Source: Streptomyces qinglanensis (GTDB lineage Bacteria > Actinomycetota > Actinomycetes > Streptomycetales > Streptomycetaceae). From it: a stretch of 64,000 bases of DNA. Shown one piece after another: positions 17,196-28,094 of this stretch; the stretch's first letter is position 1, and every line of letters begins with the position of its first letter. The position numbers and the translations under genes are program-made. The notes beneath the pieces are model-generated. The model had not been told where the DNA came from. It saw only the letters and a program-made list of their open reading frames with translations, and searched no databases. Location of the stretch: positions 248,001 through 312,000 of the forward strand of contig NZ_FOGO01000005.1 in NCBI RefSeq assembly GCF_900111245.1, written 5' to 3'.

Positions 17196-18182
17196 TCAGT
17201 CGGCGGGACCGGAGGGGAAGCGCGGAACGTCTCCGGGCGCGGTGTCGCGGAGCAGTCGGCGGACCTGCACCGGGTGGCGCCAGCGGCCCTCGTCGAAGGC
17301 CACGTCCGCCTCGAACTCGACGACCGCTTCGGGGACCACGCAGCGGTGCGCGAGCAGGTCCCGGGTGCCCCAACCGGACCGGAACCGGGCGTGCTCCCAG
17401 GGATGGCCGGGGCCGGCCGGGTCGAGCAGCCGGCCGATCTCCCGGCGCAGCGCGGAGGTGACGGGGGTGCTCTGCGCCACCATCCGCAGCACTCCGTCCG
17501 CGTCGTAGCGGCCCAGCAGCAGCACATCGGGCGAGGTCTCGGGGCCGGTGACGGCGCCGACCACGGCCTCGGTGGTGGCACGGGCCCGCAGCTTGCGCCA
17601 GCCGCGCTCGCCCGGGCGGTAGGGCTGCCCCAGCCCCTTGACGACCATGCCCTCGACGCCGACCGCGCCCCAGGCCGGGTCGAGCCACTCGCGGGCCCGG
17701 TCCGGGTCGGTGGTCATCGGGCACAACGCCCAGGGCGGCTGCAGGTCGCGGCGGGTGAAGATCTCCTCCAGCAGGGCGCGGCGCTCCCGGTAGGGGCGGC
17801 CCATGGTCACCTCGTCGCCGAGCTGCAGCAGGTCGAAGGCGATGAAGTGGGCCGGGTGCGCCGCGGCCGCGGCCTCGGCACGCGGTCCGGTGCGTCGGGC
17901 CCGGGACTGGAGCACGGCGAAGTCGACCGCGCCGTCCTCGATCACCACCAGTTCCCCGTCCAGGACCGCCTCCTCGCCGAGGTCGGCGGCGGCCCGCAGG
18001 ATGTCGGGGAATCCGGGGCCGAGGTCGTTCCCGCGGCGGGACTGGAGGCGGGGGGCCTCGGCGCGGGCGAAGAGCAGCACCCGGTAGCCGTCCCACTTGG
18101 CCTCGTAGGCGAGGCCCCCGGCGCGGGGCACCGCCGCCACCGTGCGGGCCGTCATCGGGGCCAGGGGCGGGACGAGGCGCAT
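17196..18182 (-). CDS. ATP-dependent DNA ligase (LigC-like)
   Basis: A 328-aa stand-alone ATP-dependent ligase. Motif I is EAKWDGYR, with the AMP-accepting Lys29; motif III is VLDGELVV; motif IV is VEGMVVKG and a motif V-like region follows (GERGWRKLRARAT). The C-terminal 110 residues form the OB-fold half. There is no polymerase or nuclease domain, so this is the LigC-like single ligase rather than LigD. Such ligases act in DNA repair, in some actinobacteria together with Ku and a primase-polymerase; neither is in this window. The ATG at 18182 has no strong ribosome-binding site. Confidence 0.88.
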   Translation of the reverse strand: MRLVPPLAPMTARTVAAVPRAGGLAYEAKWDGYRVLLFARAEAPRLQSRRGNDLGPGFPDILRAAADLGEEAVLDGELVVIEDGAVDFAVLQSRARRTGPRAEAAAAAHPAHFIAFDLLQLGDEVTMGRPYRERRALLEEIFTRRDLQPPWALCPMTTDPDRAREWLDPAWGAVGVEGMVVKGLGQPYRPGERGWRKLRARATTEAVVGAVTGPETSPDVLLLGRYDADGVLRMVAQSTPVTSALRREIGRLLDPAGPGHPWEHARFRSGWGTRDLLAHRCVVPEAVVEFEADVAFDEGRWRHPVQVRRLLRDTAPGDVPRFPSGPAD

Positions 18183-18519
18183 GTCACCGGAGGCGCGGCA
18201 GGCGGCGCGCGGGGTTGTCGGCCATGAGCCACGTATAACCCGGGCGTCCGCGCCCCGCGACCGCGCGCGGGCCGGGGCGAGCGGCCTCCGGGATCCCCCG
18301 GGCGGCCCGGGGGCGGAGCGGTGCGGGCCGCCGGAGCGGGGTGTGAAGGGAAGCTGCGGGTGCGGTTAAGAAATCCTCGATGGACCCGGGGGCCGCCGTA
18401 CGGCACATTCGTCCCGGCGGTGCGTGCGCAGCGGCACCGCTTTCCACCCCCGCTCCAGGGCACAGGGCCGGTCGGCCCTGCTTCGCCCTGCCGTGGCGCG
18501 AGACGACAGGAGCCGTGGC
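18183..18519. other. 337-bp divergent intergenic region
   Basis: It separates the ligase and threonine dehydrogenase genes and should hold both promoters. A somewhat less GC-rich stretch (TTAAGAAATCC, 18365-18375) about 150 bases before the tdh start is the likeliest promoter site. I saw no gene or strong repeat. Confidence 0.4.
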
Positions 18520-19548
18520 GTGAAGGCGCTGGTCAAGGAGAAGGCCGAACCGGGACTGTGGCTGGCCGACGTGCCGGAGCCGGAGACCGGGCCCGGCGAG
18601 GTGCTGATCCAGGTGGAGCGCACCGGGATCTGCGGCACCGATCTGCACATCCGCGCCTGGGACGGCTGGGCCCAGCAGGCGGTGTCCGCGCCGCTGGTGG
18701 TGGGGCACGAGTTCACGGGTGAGGTCGTGGAGACCGGCCGGGACGTGACCGGCATCAAGCCCGGCGACCGGGTGAGCGGGGAGGGGCATCTGGTCTGCGG
18801 CACCTGCCGCAACTGCCTGGCCGGCCGGCGGCACCTGTGCCGGGCCACGGTCGGGCTCGGGGTGGGCCGCGACGGCGCCTTCGCCCAGTATGTGGCGCTG
18901 CCCGCGGAGAACGTGTGGGTGCACCGCACGCCGGTGGACCCGGACATCGCCGCGATCTTCGACCCGTTCGGCAACGCCGTGCACACCGCGCTCTCCTTCC
19001 CGCTGGTCGGCGAGGACGTGCTGATCACGGGTGCGGGGCCGATCGGTCTGATGGCGGTGGCCGTCGCCCGGCACGCGGGGGCGCGGAACGTCGTGGTCAC
19101 CGACGTCAGCGAGGAGCGCCTGGAGCTGGCCCGCACCGTGGGTGCCTCGCTGGCGCTGAACGTCTCCGGCGCGAGCATCGCCGACGGCCAGCGGGCGCTG
19201 GGGCTGCGCGAGGGCTTCGACGTCGGCCTGGAGATGTCGGGCAACCCGGTGGCACTGCGCGACATGCTGGCCAACATGACCCACGGCGGGAAGATCGCGA
19301 TGCTCGGTCTGCCCGCCGAGGAGTTCGCGGTGGACTGGGCCCGGATCGTCACCTCCATGATCACGCTGAAGGGCATCTACGGCCGGGAGATGTTCGAGAC
19401 CTGGTACGCGATGTCGGTGCTGCTGGAGGGCGGTCTCGACCTCGCTCCGGTGATCACCGGCCGGTACGGCTACCGCGACCACGAGGCCGCCTTCGCCGAC
19501 GCGGCCCGGGGGCGCGGCGGCAAGGTCATCCTCGACTGGACGGCCTGA
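18520..19548 (+). CDS. tdh: L-threonine 3-dehydrogenase
   Basis: A 342-aa zinc-dependent medium-chain dehydrogenase oxidising L-threonine to 2-amino-3-ketobutyrate with NAD. Seen: GICGTDLH (catalytic zinc Cys), GHEFTGEV, structural zinc cysteines in [15 protein letters not shown], and the NAD-binding [18 protein letters not shown]. The [11 protein letters not shown] segment is characteristic of threonine dehydrogenases, and the length equals that of the E. coli enzyme within a residue. The start is GTG at 18520 with AGGAG 8-12 bases upstream. Immediately downstream on the same strand is kbl, the next enzyme of the pathway, after a 176-bp gap. Confidence 0.93.
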   Translation: MKALVKEKAEPGLWLADVPEPETGPGEVLIQVERTGICGTDLHIRAWDGWAQQAVSAPLVVGHEFTGEVVETGRDVTGIKPGDRVSGEGHLVCGTCRNCLAGRRHLCRATVGLGVGRDGAFAQYVALPAENVWVHRTPVDPDIAAIFDPFGNAVHTALSFPLVGEDVLITGAGPIGLMAVAVARHAGARNVVVTDVSEERLELARTVGASLALNVSGASIADGQRALGLREGFDVGLEMSGNPVALRDMLANMTHGGKIAMLGLPAEEFAVDWARIVTSMITLKGIYGREMFETWYAMSVLLEGGLDLAPVITGRYGYRDHEAAFADAARGRGGKVILDWTA

Positions 19549-19724
19549 GTCACCGCCTTCCCCTCCGGTCCGCGTCCGCCCGTCCCGTCTGTCCCTCCCG
19601 CCTCCCGGGCCTTGTAGCCCTCGTCCTTCCCCGTCCCGCGGTCCTGTGCCGGGCGCCGGGCGCCACGGCGCAACCGTGCACCGTCCCCCGGCACCGCCGC
19701 ACCGCCGACCCTTGGAGAACTCGC

Positions 19725-20950
<1,226 letters not shown>

Positions 20951-20954
<4 letters not shown>

Positions 20955-21850
20955 TCGAAGCGCGGCGGCTGCACATCCTCCGTGCGGTGGCCGACCACCG
21001 CACGGTGACCGCTGCTGCCGCCGCGCTCTATCTGACCCCCTCCGCGGTGTCCCAGCAGCTCAGCGCACTGGAGCAGGAGACCGGCCACCGGCTGGTCGAG
21101 CGCGGCACCAAGGGGGTGCGGCTCACCCCGGCCGGAGAGATCCTGCTCTCGCACACCCATCGGGTGCTGGCCCAGCTGGAGCGCGCCGAGGCGGAGCTGG
21201 CCGCCTACGGGTCGGGGGCGGCGGGCCGGGTGGACCTGGCCTCCTTCGCCACCGGTATCGGGCTGGTCGTGGCGCCCGCGCTGGCCCGGCTGGCTCGCAC
21301 GGCGCCCGGCATCCGGGTGCGGGTCCAGGACGCGGAGGGGGACGCCAGCCTGCCCATGGTGCTGGACCGGGAGACCGACGTGGCGGTGGCCGTCGAGTAC
21401 CGGGGCGCGCCGAGCGCGGACGACCCCCGGCTGACCCGGGTGCCGCTGTACGCGGAACCCTTCGACGCCGTCGTACCGCGCGGGCACCGGCTGGCCGGCG
21501 CCGACCGGGTGCCGCTGGGCGAACTGGCCAAGGACACCTGGATCGGCCCGTTCCCCGGCAACCCGTGCCACGACGTGGTCGTGCTCGCCTGCGAGAACGC
21601 GGGCTTCGAGCCCGCCATGGAGCACTACTCCGACGACTTCAGCGCCGTCGTGGCGCTCGCCTCAGCGGGGGCCGGGGTGGCCCTGGTGCCGCGGTCGGCA
21701 CTGCTGGGCACCCCGGCGGGCGGAGTCGCGGTGCATCCGGTGGACGGCAGCGCCCCCACCCGGCGGGTGTTCGCGGCCGTACGCCGGGGCGCGGAGGAGC
21801 ACCCGCTGATCAGCCCGGTGCTGGCGGCACTGACCGAAGCGGCGGGGTAG
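20951..21850 (+). CDS. LysR family transcriptional regulator, downstream of tdh-kbl
   Basis: A 299-aa LysR-type regulator with the N-terminal winged helix-turn-helix ([20 protein letters not shown], then [22 protein letters not shown]). A standard effector-binding domain follows ([20 protein letters not shown]; later [20 protein letters not shown]). The GTG start overlaps the kbl stop by four bases, so it is translated as the third gene of the threonine-degradation operon. Control of that operon, perhaps by threonine or another amino acid, is a reasonable inference; LysR genes are more often divergent from their targets, so the target may lie elsewhere. Confidence 0.9.
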
Positions 21851-22073
21851 CCCGCACCGCCCCCTCCGCCGCCGGGTCCGGCCCGCCGGCCGGTCCGGCC
21901 CGTCCCCGCGCACGGTCCGCTCAGGAGGACTGCTTCACGCCCCTGCGGGCGAGGGCCGGGTCGTCAACAGGTGCAGGTGGACTCCGCCGGATACCGCTCG
22001 ACACCTCCAGGTGCGGACGCACCCGCGCCGGGACGCCGCCGGCCTCGCGAGGCACCGGAGAACCGGAGGGGGG

Positions 22074-23144
22074 TCAGAGTTCGAACTGCTCCAGGTGGCG
22101 GGGGGACAGGACGCGGATACCGGAGCCTGCGGCCCTGCGGAGCCGGTCGACCGCGGCCCGGTCGACGGTCCCGTGCACCGCGGGGTCGTCCAGCGGCGTG
22201 ACCAGGTCGTCGTGGTGGCTGGGGACGACGGTGCGGGGCCTGCCGAGCGTTGCGACAGCGCGCTCGAAGTAGTCGTGCACGGCGGCGTGCCCACTGGCGC
22301 CGAGCACCAGCACGTCCGGCCGGGCGCCGGAGACCTCGCGGGCCGCGAAGTTGGCCGTGCCGCTCAGGAACATGACGGTCAGCCGGTTGCCGACGGTCAC
22401 CTGGTAGCCGAGCGTGCCGCCCTCCACCAGGTCGTCCAGGGTCCGGGGCCGGGCCGGGGGCGCGGTCAGGGTGCCGTAGGGGTCGAAGCCGTAGCCGCCG
22501 ACCTGGCTGTGCAGACTGCGCACCACCTCGACGGTGCAGTCGGGGCGGGAACGCTTGCCGGACGGCTGCAGGGGGTGGCGCAAGACCTCGCCGCCGGAGA
22601 CCACCGCGAGCCGGTGCTTGCGCCCCTTGCCCGGGACCCCCATGGCGGTGAGCAGGTGCAGATGGGTCTCCGAGCCGAGGACGGTGATCTCGGCGTCCCG
22701 CCAGGCCGGATGTTCCAGCAGGTAGGGGACGTCGGCCAGGTGGTCCCAGTGGCCGTGGGTGAGCAGCAGGAACTCGGGGGCCTCGGTGAGGTGTTCGCGC
22801 AGCACCCGGTCGATGATGCGGTGGTCCACCTCCAGTTTCCTGGTCATGTCGGGCTTGCCGTCGGCACCCGTGAACCCCTGGCGGGTCAGATAGGGATCGA
22901 TCACCACCCGGTGCCCGTCGAAAGTCATCTCCCAGCCCGCGATGCCGAGCCAGCGCAGCCGCACCCCGCTGTTCCCGCGGCGGGCCGCGGGGCGGGCGGC
23001 GGACGCCTGGTCGCCGGAGAAGGATCCGGCCGCGGAGGCCGTGGCGATCCCCGTGGCGCCGACGGCTCCGGCGGCGAGGCCGGTGCGCAGCACACCCCGG
23101 CGGCTCGGGCGGTGCGGAGCGGCTGCGGGCTGCTGATCGGGCAT
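22074..23144 (-). CDS. Tat-exported metallo-beta-lactamase-fold hydrolase
   Basis: A 356-aa protein with a twin-arginine signal ([19 protein letters not shown], residues 14-32) and a metallo-beta-lactamase-fold domain. The metal motif is [17 protein letters not shown]. Upstream [24 protein letters not shown] is typical of the UlaG/YtnP-like branch rather than antibiotic-degrading lactamases, and [15 protein letters not shown] plus [14 protein letters not shown] supply later histidines. Function outside the membrane is expected, likely on a phosphodiester, lactone or similar ester; the substrate is unknown. It is divergent from a LysR gene 158 bases away, the usual arrangement for a LysR-controlled target. 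Confidence 0.85.
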   Translation of the reverse strand: MPDQQPAAAPHRPSRRGVLRTGLAAGAVGATGIATASAAGSFSGDQASAARPAARRGNSGVRLRWLGIAGWEMTFDGHRVVIDPYLTRQGFTGADGKPDMTRKLEVDHRIIDRVLREHLTEAPEFLLLTHGHWDHLADVPYLLEHPAWRDAEITVLGSETHLHLLTAMGVPGKGRKHRLAVVSGGEVLRHPLQPSGKRSRPDCTVEVVRSLHSQVGGYGFDPYGTLTAPPARPRTLDDLVEGGTLGYQVTVGNRLTVMFLSGTANFAAREVSGARPDVLVLGASGHAAVHDYFERAVATLGRPRTVVPSHHDDLVTPLDDPAVHGTVDRAAVDRLRRAAGSGIRVLSPRHLEQFEL

Positions 23145-23302
23145 GGATGGCTCCTCGGTCTGGGCGTCTGCGGGCTTCCCGCGCCGGGTGGCCGGACCGG
23201 GCTCGGGAGCAGGGAGTCAAACCCAGGGGTTCCGCCATGTCGAATACACTCTCGATCGCGAAACGATTCGCTCGGCATATCACTGCAGACCACGGGGGGC
23301 GC
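23145..23302. promoter_or_regulatory. Divergent promoter and operator region of the MBL-fold and LysR genes
   Basis: The part from 23237 to 23290 is clearly AT-richer than its surroundings. It contains CGAAT and ATTCG as inverted arms (23239-23243 and 23270-23274), with TACACT between as a possible -10 element. LysR proteins commonly bind such interrupted dyads between divergent genes. Confidence 0.4.
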
Positions 23303-24184
23303 ATGCTGACGGAGCGGCATCTGGAAATCTTCGTCGCGCTCGCCGAGGAGGAGCACTTCGGCGAGGCCGCGCAGCGCGTGGGCATCACCCAGCCGCCGCT
23401 TTCGCAGGCTCTGCGGCGGTTGGAGGCGCTGCTGGGAGTGCGGCTGTTCGACCGAGGGCGCGCGGTCTCCCTGACCCCGGAAGGCGTGCTGCTGCTCCCG
23501 CACGCGCGCCGTGCCCTGACCGCACTGGCCGAACTGCGGGAGACCGGGGCGCGGGAGCACGCGGAGGGGCAGCGCCTCCGGCTCGGTCTGCCGCCCGAAC
23601 TGCCGCCCCCGCTCGGCGCCGCGCTCGCCGCGGCCCCGGTCCGGGCCGGTGTCAGCGGCCGGGTCTCGGTGCTGACCGCGCCGACTGCCGCGCTCTTGGC
23701 GGATGTCTCCGCGGGGCGGCTGGACCTCGCTGTGGTGCGCCACCCCGCCGTGCTGCACGGGCTGACCGCGGGACCGGTGACGCTGCTGCCGACCTGGCTG
23801 CTGGCCCCCTGCGGTGCCGACGGCGCGGCGGCCGCCGGACGGCTGCCCTATGCCGTCCGTCCGCGGGCCGAAGCGCCCGCTGCCCACGACCTGTTCCTGG
23901 ACACCCTCGCGGGGCGGGGACGGCGGGTGGAGACGGTGGTCGTCTCGGACGAGCGCGCCGGACTAGCCCTGGCCGCCGCCGGGCAGGCCGTGCTGGTCAC
24001 CGCGGACTCGGAACTGCGGGCCGACGGCGTCGCACGGCAGCCGACCACCGCTCCGGCGCTGCCGCTGCGGCTGCGTGTGGTGTGGGACGCCCGGCGGCTG
24101 GCCGCTGCCGGTGCCGACGAGGCGGCCGAGGTGCTCGCGGCGGCGTTGGCCACCGGCCGTGCGGACGGGGAGGGCGAGCGATGA
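23303..24184 (+). CDS. LysR family transcriptional regulator
   Basis: A 293-aa LysR-type regulator. The DNA-binding domain begins at residue 1 ([20 protein letters not shown], then [23 protein letters not shown]). The effector domain is less typical in that AA/Ala-rich low-complexity stretches replace some strands. I chose ATG at 23303, preceded by GGGGGG, because the domain starts there; upstream in-frame starts would place coding sequence over the AT-rich promoter region. The stop overlaps the next start as ATGA, coupling it to a class A beta-lactamase-like protein. It is divergent from the MBL-fold hydrolase gene, its likeliest target. Confidence 0.88.
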   Translation: MLTERHLEIFVALAEEEHFGEAAQRVGITQPPLSQALRRLEALLGVRLFDRGRAVSLTPEGVLLLPHARRALTALAELRETGAREHAEGQRLRLGLPPELPPPLGAALAAAPVRAGVSGRVSVLTAPTAALLADVSAGRLDLAVVRHPAVLHGLTAGPVTLLPTWLLAPCGADGAAAAGRLPYAVRPRAEAPAAHDLFLDTLAGRGRRVETVVVSDERAGLALAAAGQAVLVTADSELRADGVARQPTTAPALPLRLRVVWDARRLAAAGADEAAEVLAAALATGRADGEGER

Positions 24185-25086
24185 GTGCGGTGTCGGGCAG
24201 GGGCGTGGAGCGCACGCTGCGGGGGATGTTCGACGACGCGGGGGTGCGCGGCTGGCTGCACGTGGCCGAACTCCACCGCCCCTCGGCCCGGGTGACGGTC
24301 GACGCCGACGGTCTCGCCCTGATGGGGTCGGTCTACAAGGTGCCGCTGATGGTGGCCTACTGCCGGCAGGTGGACGCGGGCGCTCTCGACCCGCGGCAGC
24401 GCCTCACGCTGTCCGCCGGGGACCGGCTTCCCGGGCCGACCGGTCTCTCGCTGCTGCGGGACGAGGTGTCGATGTCCCTGCGCGATCTGGTCGTCATGAT
24501 GATGAGCATCTCGGACAACGCGGCGGCCGACGCCGTACTGCGGCAGGTCGGTACCGCGGCGGTCGAGGAGACCTGCGCGGCGCTCGGCCTCTCCCGCACC
24601 CGGTTGGACGGCGGCGCCGCCGGATCCCTGGCGCGGCTGCTCGCGGAGACCGGCGCGGAGTCGGTGGAGGCGGCCCTGTCCCGGATCGCCGACAACGACC
24701 GGGCGGTGCCGCCGGGCGTCTACGACCCCGCGTGGGCGGCCGCGACCACCCCGGCGGAGATGGCGGCGCTGCTGCGCGCCGTCTGGCGGGACGAGGCCGC
24801 CTCCCCCGGCAGTTGCGCCTTCATGCGTGCCACGATGGGACTCCAGCCCTGGCAGCACCGACTCGCGGCGGGCTTCCCCTCCGACGAGGTGGCGGTGTAC
24901 GGCAAGACGGGGACGTTCGGCGCCATGCGGCACGAGGCCGGAGTCGTCGAACTCGCCGACGGGCGCGGATACACGGCCGTCGTCTTCACCCAGGCCGCCC
25001 GTGCCGACCGGCGGCTGCCCCGCGCGGACGCGGTCGTCGGTGCCGCGGCCCGCACCGCTGTCGAGCACCTGCGGAGCGGCGAGTAG
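24181..25086 (+). CDS. Class A beta-lactamase-like serine hydrolase without signal peptide
   Basis: The 301-aa product has three of the four class A motifs: SVYK (Ser50, Lys53), SDN (111-113) and KTGT (242-245). The alpha-helical core segments are also present ([29 protein letters not shown]). No signal peptide, Tat motif or lipobox is visible; the protein starts [20 protein letters not shown]. The omega-loop region before TTPAEM reads [20 protein letters not shown] and lacks the ExxxN motif whose glutamate activates the deacylating water. So although the family is clear, efficient beta-lactam hydrolysis is doubtful. It may be an intracellular penicillin-recognising esterase or peptidase. It is translated by ATGA coupling from the LysR gene before it. 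Confidence 0.84.
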   Translation: MSAVSGRGVERTLRGMFDDAGVRGWLHVAELHRPSARVTVDADGLALMGSVYKVPLMVAYCRQVDAGALDPRQRLTLSAGDRLPGPTGLSLLRDEVSMSLRDLVVMMMSISDNAAADAVLRQVGTAAVEETCAALGLSRTRLDGGAAGSLARLLAETGAESVEAALSRIADNDRAVPPGVYDPAWAAATTPAEMAALLRAVWRDEAASPGSCAFMRATMGLQPWQHRLAAGFPSDEVAVYGKTGTFGAMRHEAGVVELADGRGYTAVVFTQAARADRRLPRADAVVGAAARTAVEHLRSGE

Positions 25087-25152
25087 CGCTGGGCCCGGGG
25101 TGGGCCGGGTCCGCTCCCGGAGCACCGGTCGGACCGGCGGCGGGTGCCGCAC

Positions 25153-26343
25153 CTACCGGGTCAGCGGCAGTTCGCGCAGCGCATGGGAGCGGAAGGAGGT
25201 CTGCCGGCGCAGCTCCGCGGGCTCGACGGCCGGTCGGAGCGCGGGGAAGCGGTCGAGCAGGACCTCCAGGGCCAGCCCGATCTCCATCCGGGCGAGCGGG
25301 GCGCCCAGGCAGTAGTGCGTGCCCTGCCCGAAGGCCAGGTGCGCGGGGTCGCGGCGGCGGATGTCCAGCCGCTCGGGCGCCGGGTGGCGGGCCGGATCAC
25401 GGTTGGCCGAGGACAGGCACAGCAGCACCGTGTCACCGGCCGGGACGGGCACACCGCCGTACTCCACCGGCTCGGTGGGGAACCGGCGGATGGCCGTCAG
25501 GTTCGCGTGCGCGTAGCGGGCCAGTTCCTCGACGGCGCCGGGGAGCAGCGCGGAGTCCGCGCGCAGGGCGGCGAGTTCGTCCGGATGGCGCAGCAGCTCC
25601 AGGAGGCCGCCGCTCACCAGGTGCTGCACGTTCTCGATGCCCGCGCCCAGGACGAGGAAGGCCAGGGAGCACAGTTCGTCCTCGGAGAGCCTGTCCCCCT
25701 CGTCGCGGGCCCGGACGAGGTCGGAGAGCAGGTCGTCGCCGGGTGCGCTGCGGCGCGCGGCGACCAGTCGGCGCAGGAAGTCGTGCATCCGGTTGATCGC
25801 CTCGCCCACCTGCTGGGGGCTCTCCATCGCCAGCATCGTGCGCACCCAGGAGGCGAACGGCCGCCGGTCCGCCTCGGGCACCGCGAACATGTCGCAGACC
25901 ACGGTCATCGGCAGCGGTTCGGCGAACTCCCGCACCAGGTCGGCCGCGCCCTCGGCGTCCATGCGTGCGGCCAGCCGGTCGGCGAGCCGCTCGGCGACCT
26001 CCCGGATGCCGGCCCGCATCGCCTCGGCCCGGCGCGGGGTGAATCCCTGGGCGACCAGGCGGCGCAGCCGTATGTGGTCGCCGTGGTCGAGGTTGAGGAG
26101 GTTGGCGTCCAGTGCGGGCGGCAGCGAGAAACCCCGGTAACCACCGTTCGAGTGAGCCTTGTTGACGGAGAGCCGGGTGTCGGCCAGACCGGCCCGTACG
26201 TCCTCGTCGCGCAGCACGAGCCACACCGCGGTCCCGTCCGGCAGGGCCACACGGTGCACGGGCCCCTGTTCCCGCAGTGCACTGTAGGCGGCGTTCGGCC
26301 GGGCGTGGAACGATGCGTCGAAAGGCTGCGGCAGTGCCGTCAT
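25153..26343 (-). CDS. Cytochrome P450
   Basis: A 396-aa class I bacterial P450, soluble. The haem-binding loop is AFGQGTHYCLGAPLARME with the thiolate Cys345. The ExxR of helix K is in VEELARYAHANL, and the I helix reads LVLGAGIENVQHL. The usual I-helix Thr that follows the acidic residue (AGxET/DT) is Asn here, which often means unusual oxygen activation or non-hydroxylating chemistry. Overall similarity is to CYP105/CYP107-like Streptomyces enzymes (LLNLDHGDHIRLRRLVAQGFT, RDPARHPAPERLDIRR). No ferredoxin or biosynthetic genes are next to it, so the substrate is unknown. Confidence 0.92.
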   Translation of the reverse strand: MTALPQPFDASFHARPNAAYSALREQGPVHRVALPDGTAVWLVLRDEDVRAGLADTRLSVNKAHSNGGYRGFSLPPALDANLLNLDHGDHIRLRRLVAQGFTPRRAEAMRAGIREVAERLADRLAARMDAEGAADLVREFAEPLPMTVVCDMFAVPEADRRPFASWVRTMLAMESPQQVGEAINRMHDFLRRLVAARRSAPGDDLLSDLVRARDEGDRLSEDELCSLAFLVLGAGIENVQHLVSGGLLELLRHPDELAALRADSALLPGAVEELARYAHANLTAIRRFPTEPVEYGGVPVPAGDTVLLCLSSANRDPARHPAPERLDIRRRDPAHLAFGQGTHYCLGAPLARMEIGLALEVLLDRFPALRPAVEPAELRRQTSFRSHALRELPLTR

Positions 26344-26421
26344 TCTCGCTCTCTCCGTCGGTCACCGGATCGGTGTGCCGACTGCTCACGTCGGCACGGA
26401 CGTCTGCCGGACAGGCTAGAG

Positions 26422-26447
26422 CCCGCCTCCCGGGTCCCGGAGGCGGG
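26422..26447 (-). terminator. Likely terminator after the sigma factor gene
   Basis: Arms CCCGCCTCC (26422-26430) and GGAGGCGGG (26439-26447) pair perfectly, and most of the 8-base middle can pair too. It begins 27 bases after the stop of the sigma factor gene on the minus strand. No T-tract. Confidence 0.6.
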
Positions 26448-26474
26448 GGAGCACGGCGGAGGCGCGGCGGGCCC

Positions 26475-27470
26475 TCAGGCGGCGGCGCGCGGCGGGTGGG
26501 TGCTGCTGTCCTCGTCCTCCCGCTCCTCGATCTCCTCGCGTACCCGGCGGCAGGCCGCCGCGAGGAGCCGGGAGACGTGCATCTGCGAGACGCCGAGCCG
26601 GCGGGCGATCTGCGACTGCGTGAGCTCGCGGAAGAAGCGCAGGTACAGCAGGCGCTGCTCGCGCTCGGGCAGGCGGCACAGGCAGGAGCGGACCGCTTCG
26701 CGGTCGACGACGTGGTCGTAGCCGCCCTCGTCCGAGCTGAGGGTGTCCATCAGGCAGATCGCTCCGTCTCCGCCGTCGCCGCCGCCGGACTCGGCGGCGA
26801 CCGGTGCGTCCAGGGAGAGCGAGTTGAAGCACTGGAGGGCTTCCATCCCGGTGAGGGTGTCCTCCTCGGAGAGGCCGCTGTGGGCCGCCAGCTCGGCGAC
26901 GGTGGGGGATCGTCCGGACGAGGTCAGCTCCAGCTCCCGCAGGCTCGCGCGGACGCGGTTGCGCAGGTCCTGGACGCGGCGCGGGACGTGGATCTCCCAC
27001 ATGTTGTCCCGGAAGTGGCGCTTGAGCTCGCCGTAGATGGTGGGGATGGCGAAGGTCTCGAAGGCGTTGCCGCGGGCGGGGTCGTAGCGCTCGACGGACT
27101 TGACCAGCGCGAGCGCGGCCACCTGTTCCAGGTCCTCGAGCGACTCGCCGCGGTTGCGGAACTTGCGGGCCAGCCGGTGCGCCATCGGCAGCCACGCCGT
27201 GACCACGCAGTCCTGGAGCCGGCGGCGCTCGGGGCAGTCCTCGGGCAGTTCCGCCAGCGCGGCGAAGTCGGCGGCGGTGTCGGGCGCGTCGTGGTGGGTA
27301 CGACGGAGGGTGCGGGACGCGGCGGACGGGTCGCCCTCGTCCGCGGCGGCTCCGTCCGCAGCAGAGCGGGAGGCCGCGGCGTCCGCGGCGCAGGAGGGTT
27401 CGCCGCCGCCCTCGTCCGGGGCCGCGGAGGCGCTGCCGTCCTCGGTGGTGCGGATCTGCGTGGTCTTCAT
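26475..27470 (-). CDS. RNA polymerase sigma factor of the SigB/SigF/SigG family
   Basis: A 331-aa alternative sigma factor. Residues 1-75 are an acidic, Ala/Asp-rich extension. Region 2 is recognised by AWLPMAHRLARKFRNRGESLEDLEQVAALALVK and RYDPARGNAFETFAIPTIYGELKRHFRDN. Region 3 follows (SLRELELTSSGRSPTVAELAA), and region 4 ends with LTQSQIARRLGVSQMHVSRLL. These are diagnostic of the stress/sporulation SigB/F/G group of Streptomyces, usually controlled by anti-sigma and anti-anti-sigma factors, none of which is adjacent here. The ATG at 27470 follows GGGAGTGAG. Which of the several paralogues this is cannot be decided. Confidence 0.92.
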   Translation of the reverse strand: MKTTQIRTTEDGSASAAPDEGGGEPSCAADAAASRSAADGAAADEGDPSAASRTLRRTHHDAPDTAADFAALAELPEDCPERRRLQDCVVTAWLPMAHRLARKFRNRGESLEDLEQVAALALVKSVERYDPARGNAFETFAIPTIYGELKRHFRDNMWEIHVPRRVQDLRNRVRASLRELELTSSGRSPTVAELAAHSGLSEEDTLTGMEALQCFNSLSLDAPVAAESGGGDGGDGAICLMDTLSSDEGGYDHVVDREAVRSCLCRLPEREQRLLYLRFFRELTQSQIARRLGVSQMHVSRLLAAACRRVREEIEEREDEDSSTHPPRAAA

Positions 27471-27674
27471 GGACTGCTCACTCCCACGTCTCACATGGGT
27501 GCTGTGCAAGACCGGCGGGAAGCGACCCCCAGTCCGCTCCCGGGCAGGATCTGTGCCGGTGCCGCCGGGTTCCCAGCGGCCCGATTTCACCGTGACACAC
27601 ACCACGCCGCACGGCATCTTCGCAGGTCACACCCGAATGCGCGGGGTGGGAACCGGTCGACGCACAGTGGCCGC

Positions 27675-27718
27675 GCCGTCGGCTCCGGGCGCGGGGTGCC
27701 GTCGGCTCCGGGCGCGGG
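27675..27718. repeat. Direct repeat, two 21-bp copies
   Basis: The sequence starting GCCGTCGGCTCCGGGC occurs at 27675-27695 and again at 27698-27718, with a 23-base period. A third, shorter match (CTCGGCTCCACGCG) follows. It lies between the DUF6480 gene and the sigma factor promoter region. Confidence 0.65.
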
Positions 27719-27762
27719 CTCTCGGCTCCACGCGTGGGGAGCCCCGGGCGGAGGGAGCAGGG

Positions 27763-27993
27763 CTACTGCAGCTCGATCAGATAGCCCACGAAGAAGAGCA
27801 GCACGGCGACGACGACGAGGGTGATGAGCACGACCGGCACGACGCTCCAGCCGGTGGCCGGGTTGTGCTTCTCGAAGGGACCGGACTCCGATGTGCTGCC
27901 CTCCGCGGGCGGTGTCTCGCCGGGCGGCACCTCGCCACCGGCCTCCAGGCCGGTGGTGGTGTCCGGATCGGGGTCAGGGTTGGCGTAGCTCAT
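27763..27993 (-). CDS. DUF6480 family small membrane protein
   Basis: A 76-aa protein with the layout of the Streptomyces DUF6480 family. The acidic Asn/Asp/Pro start (MSYANPDPDPDTTTGLEAGG) is followed by VPPGETPPAEGSTSES, the GPFEKHNPATGW motif, and one C-terminal membrane helix (VVPVVLITLVVVAVLLFFVGYLI). The N-terminus is presumably cytosolic. Function unknown. It sits between the sigma factor gene and the divergently transcribed IclR gene. Confidence 0.82.
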   Translation of the reverse strand: MSYANPDPDPDTTTGLEAGGEVPPGETPPAEGSTSESGPFEKHNPATGWSVVPVVLITLVVVAVLLFFVGYLIELQ

Positions 27994-28069
27994 GGCTCCC
28001 GAGTGGACCGGCGCAGCCCCTCGTACACCTCCCCCGCGCCCGCTAGGATGTTCGGAGAGGCGATCGCTC

Positions 28070-28083
28070 TTCGATATATCGAA
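28070..28083 (+). promoter_or_regulatory. IclR-type operator candidate upstream of the IclR gene
   Basis: A perfect 14-bp palindrome TTCGATATATCGAA (core TCGA-TATA-TCGA) lies 11 bases before the IclR start, just upstream of its AGGAGGAG ribosome-binding site. A possible -10 box TAGGAT is at 28044-28049, so a bound protein would block elongation. A similar TCGA-N4-TCGA element precedes the dehydratase operon at 37060. Confidence 0.65.
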
Positions 28084-28094
28084 CAGGAGGAGCC

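Noticed and set aside
24181..25086. Calling this a secreted antibiotic-resistance beta-lactamase
   Set aside because: No export signal and no omega-loop glutamate, so only the fold and family are supported.
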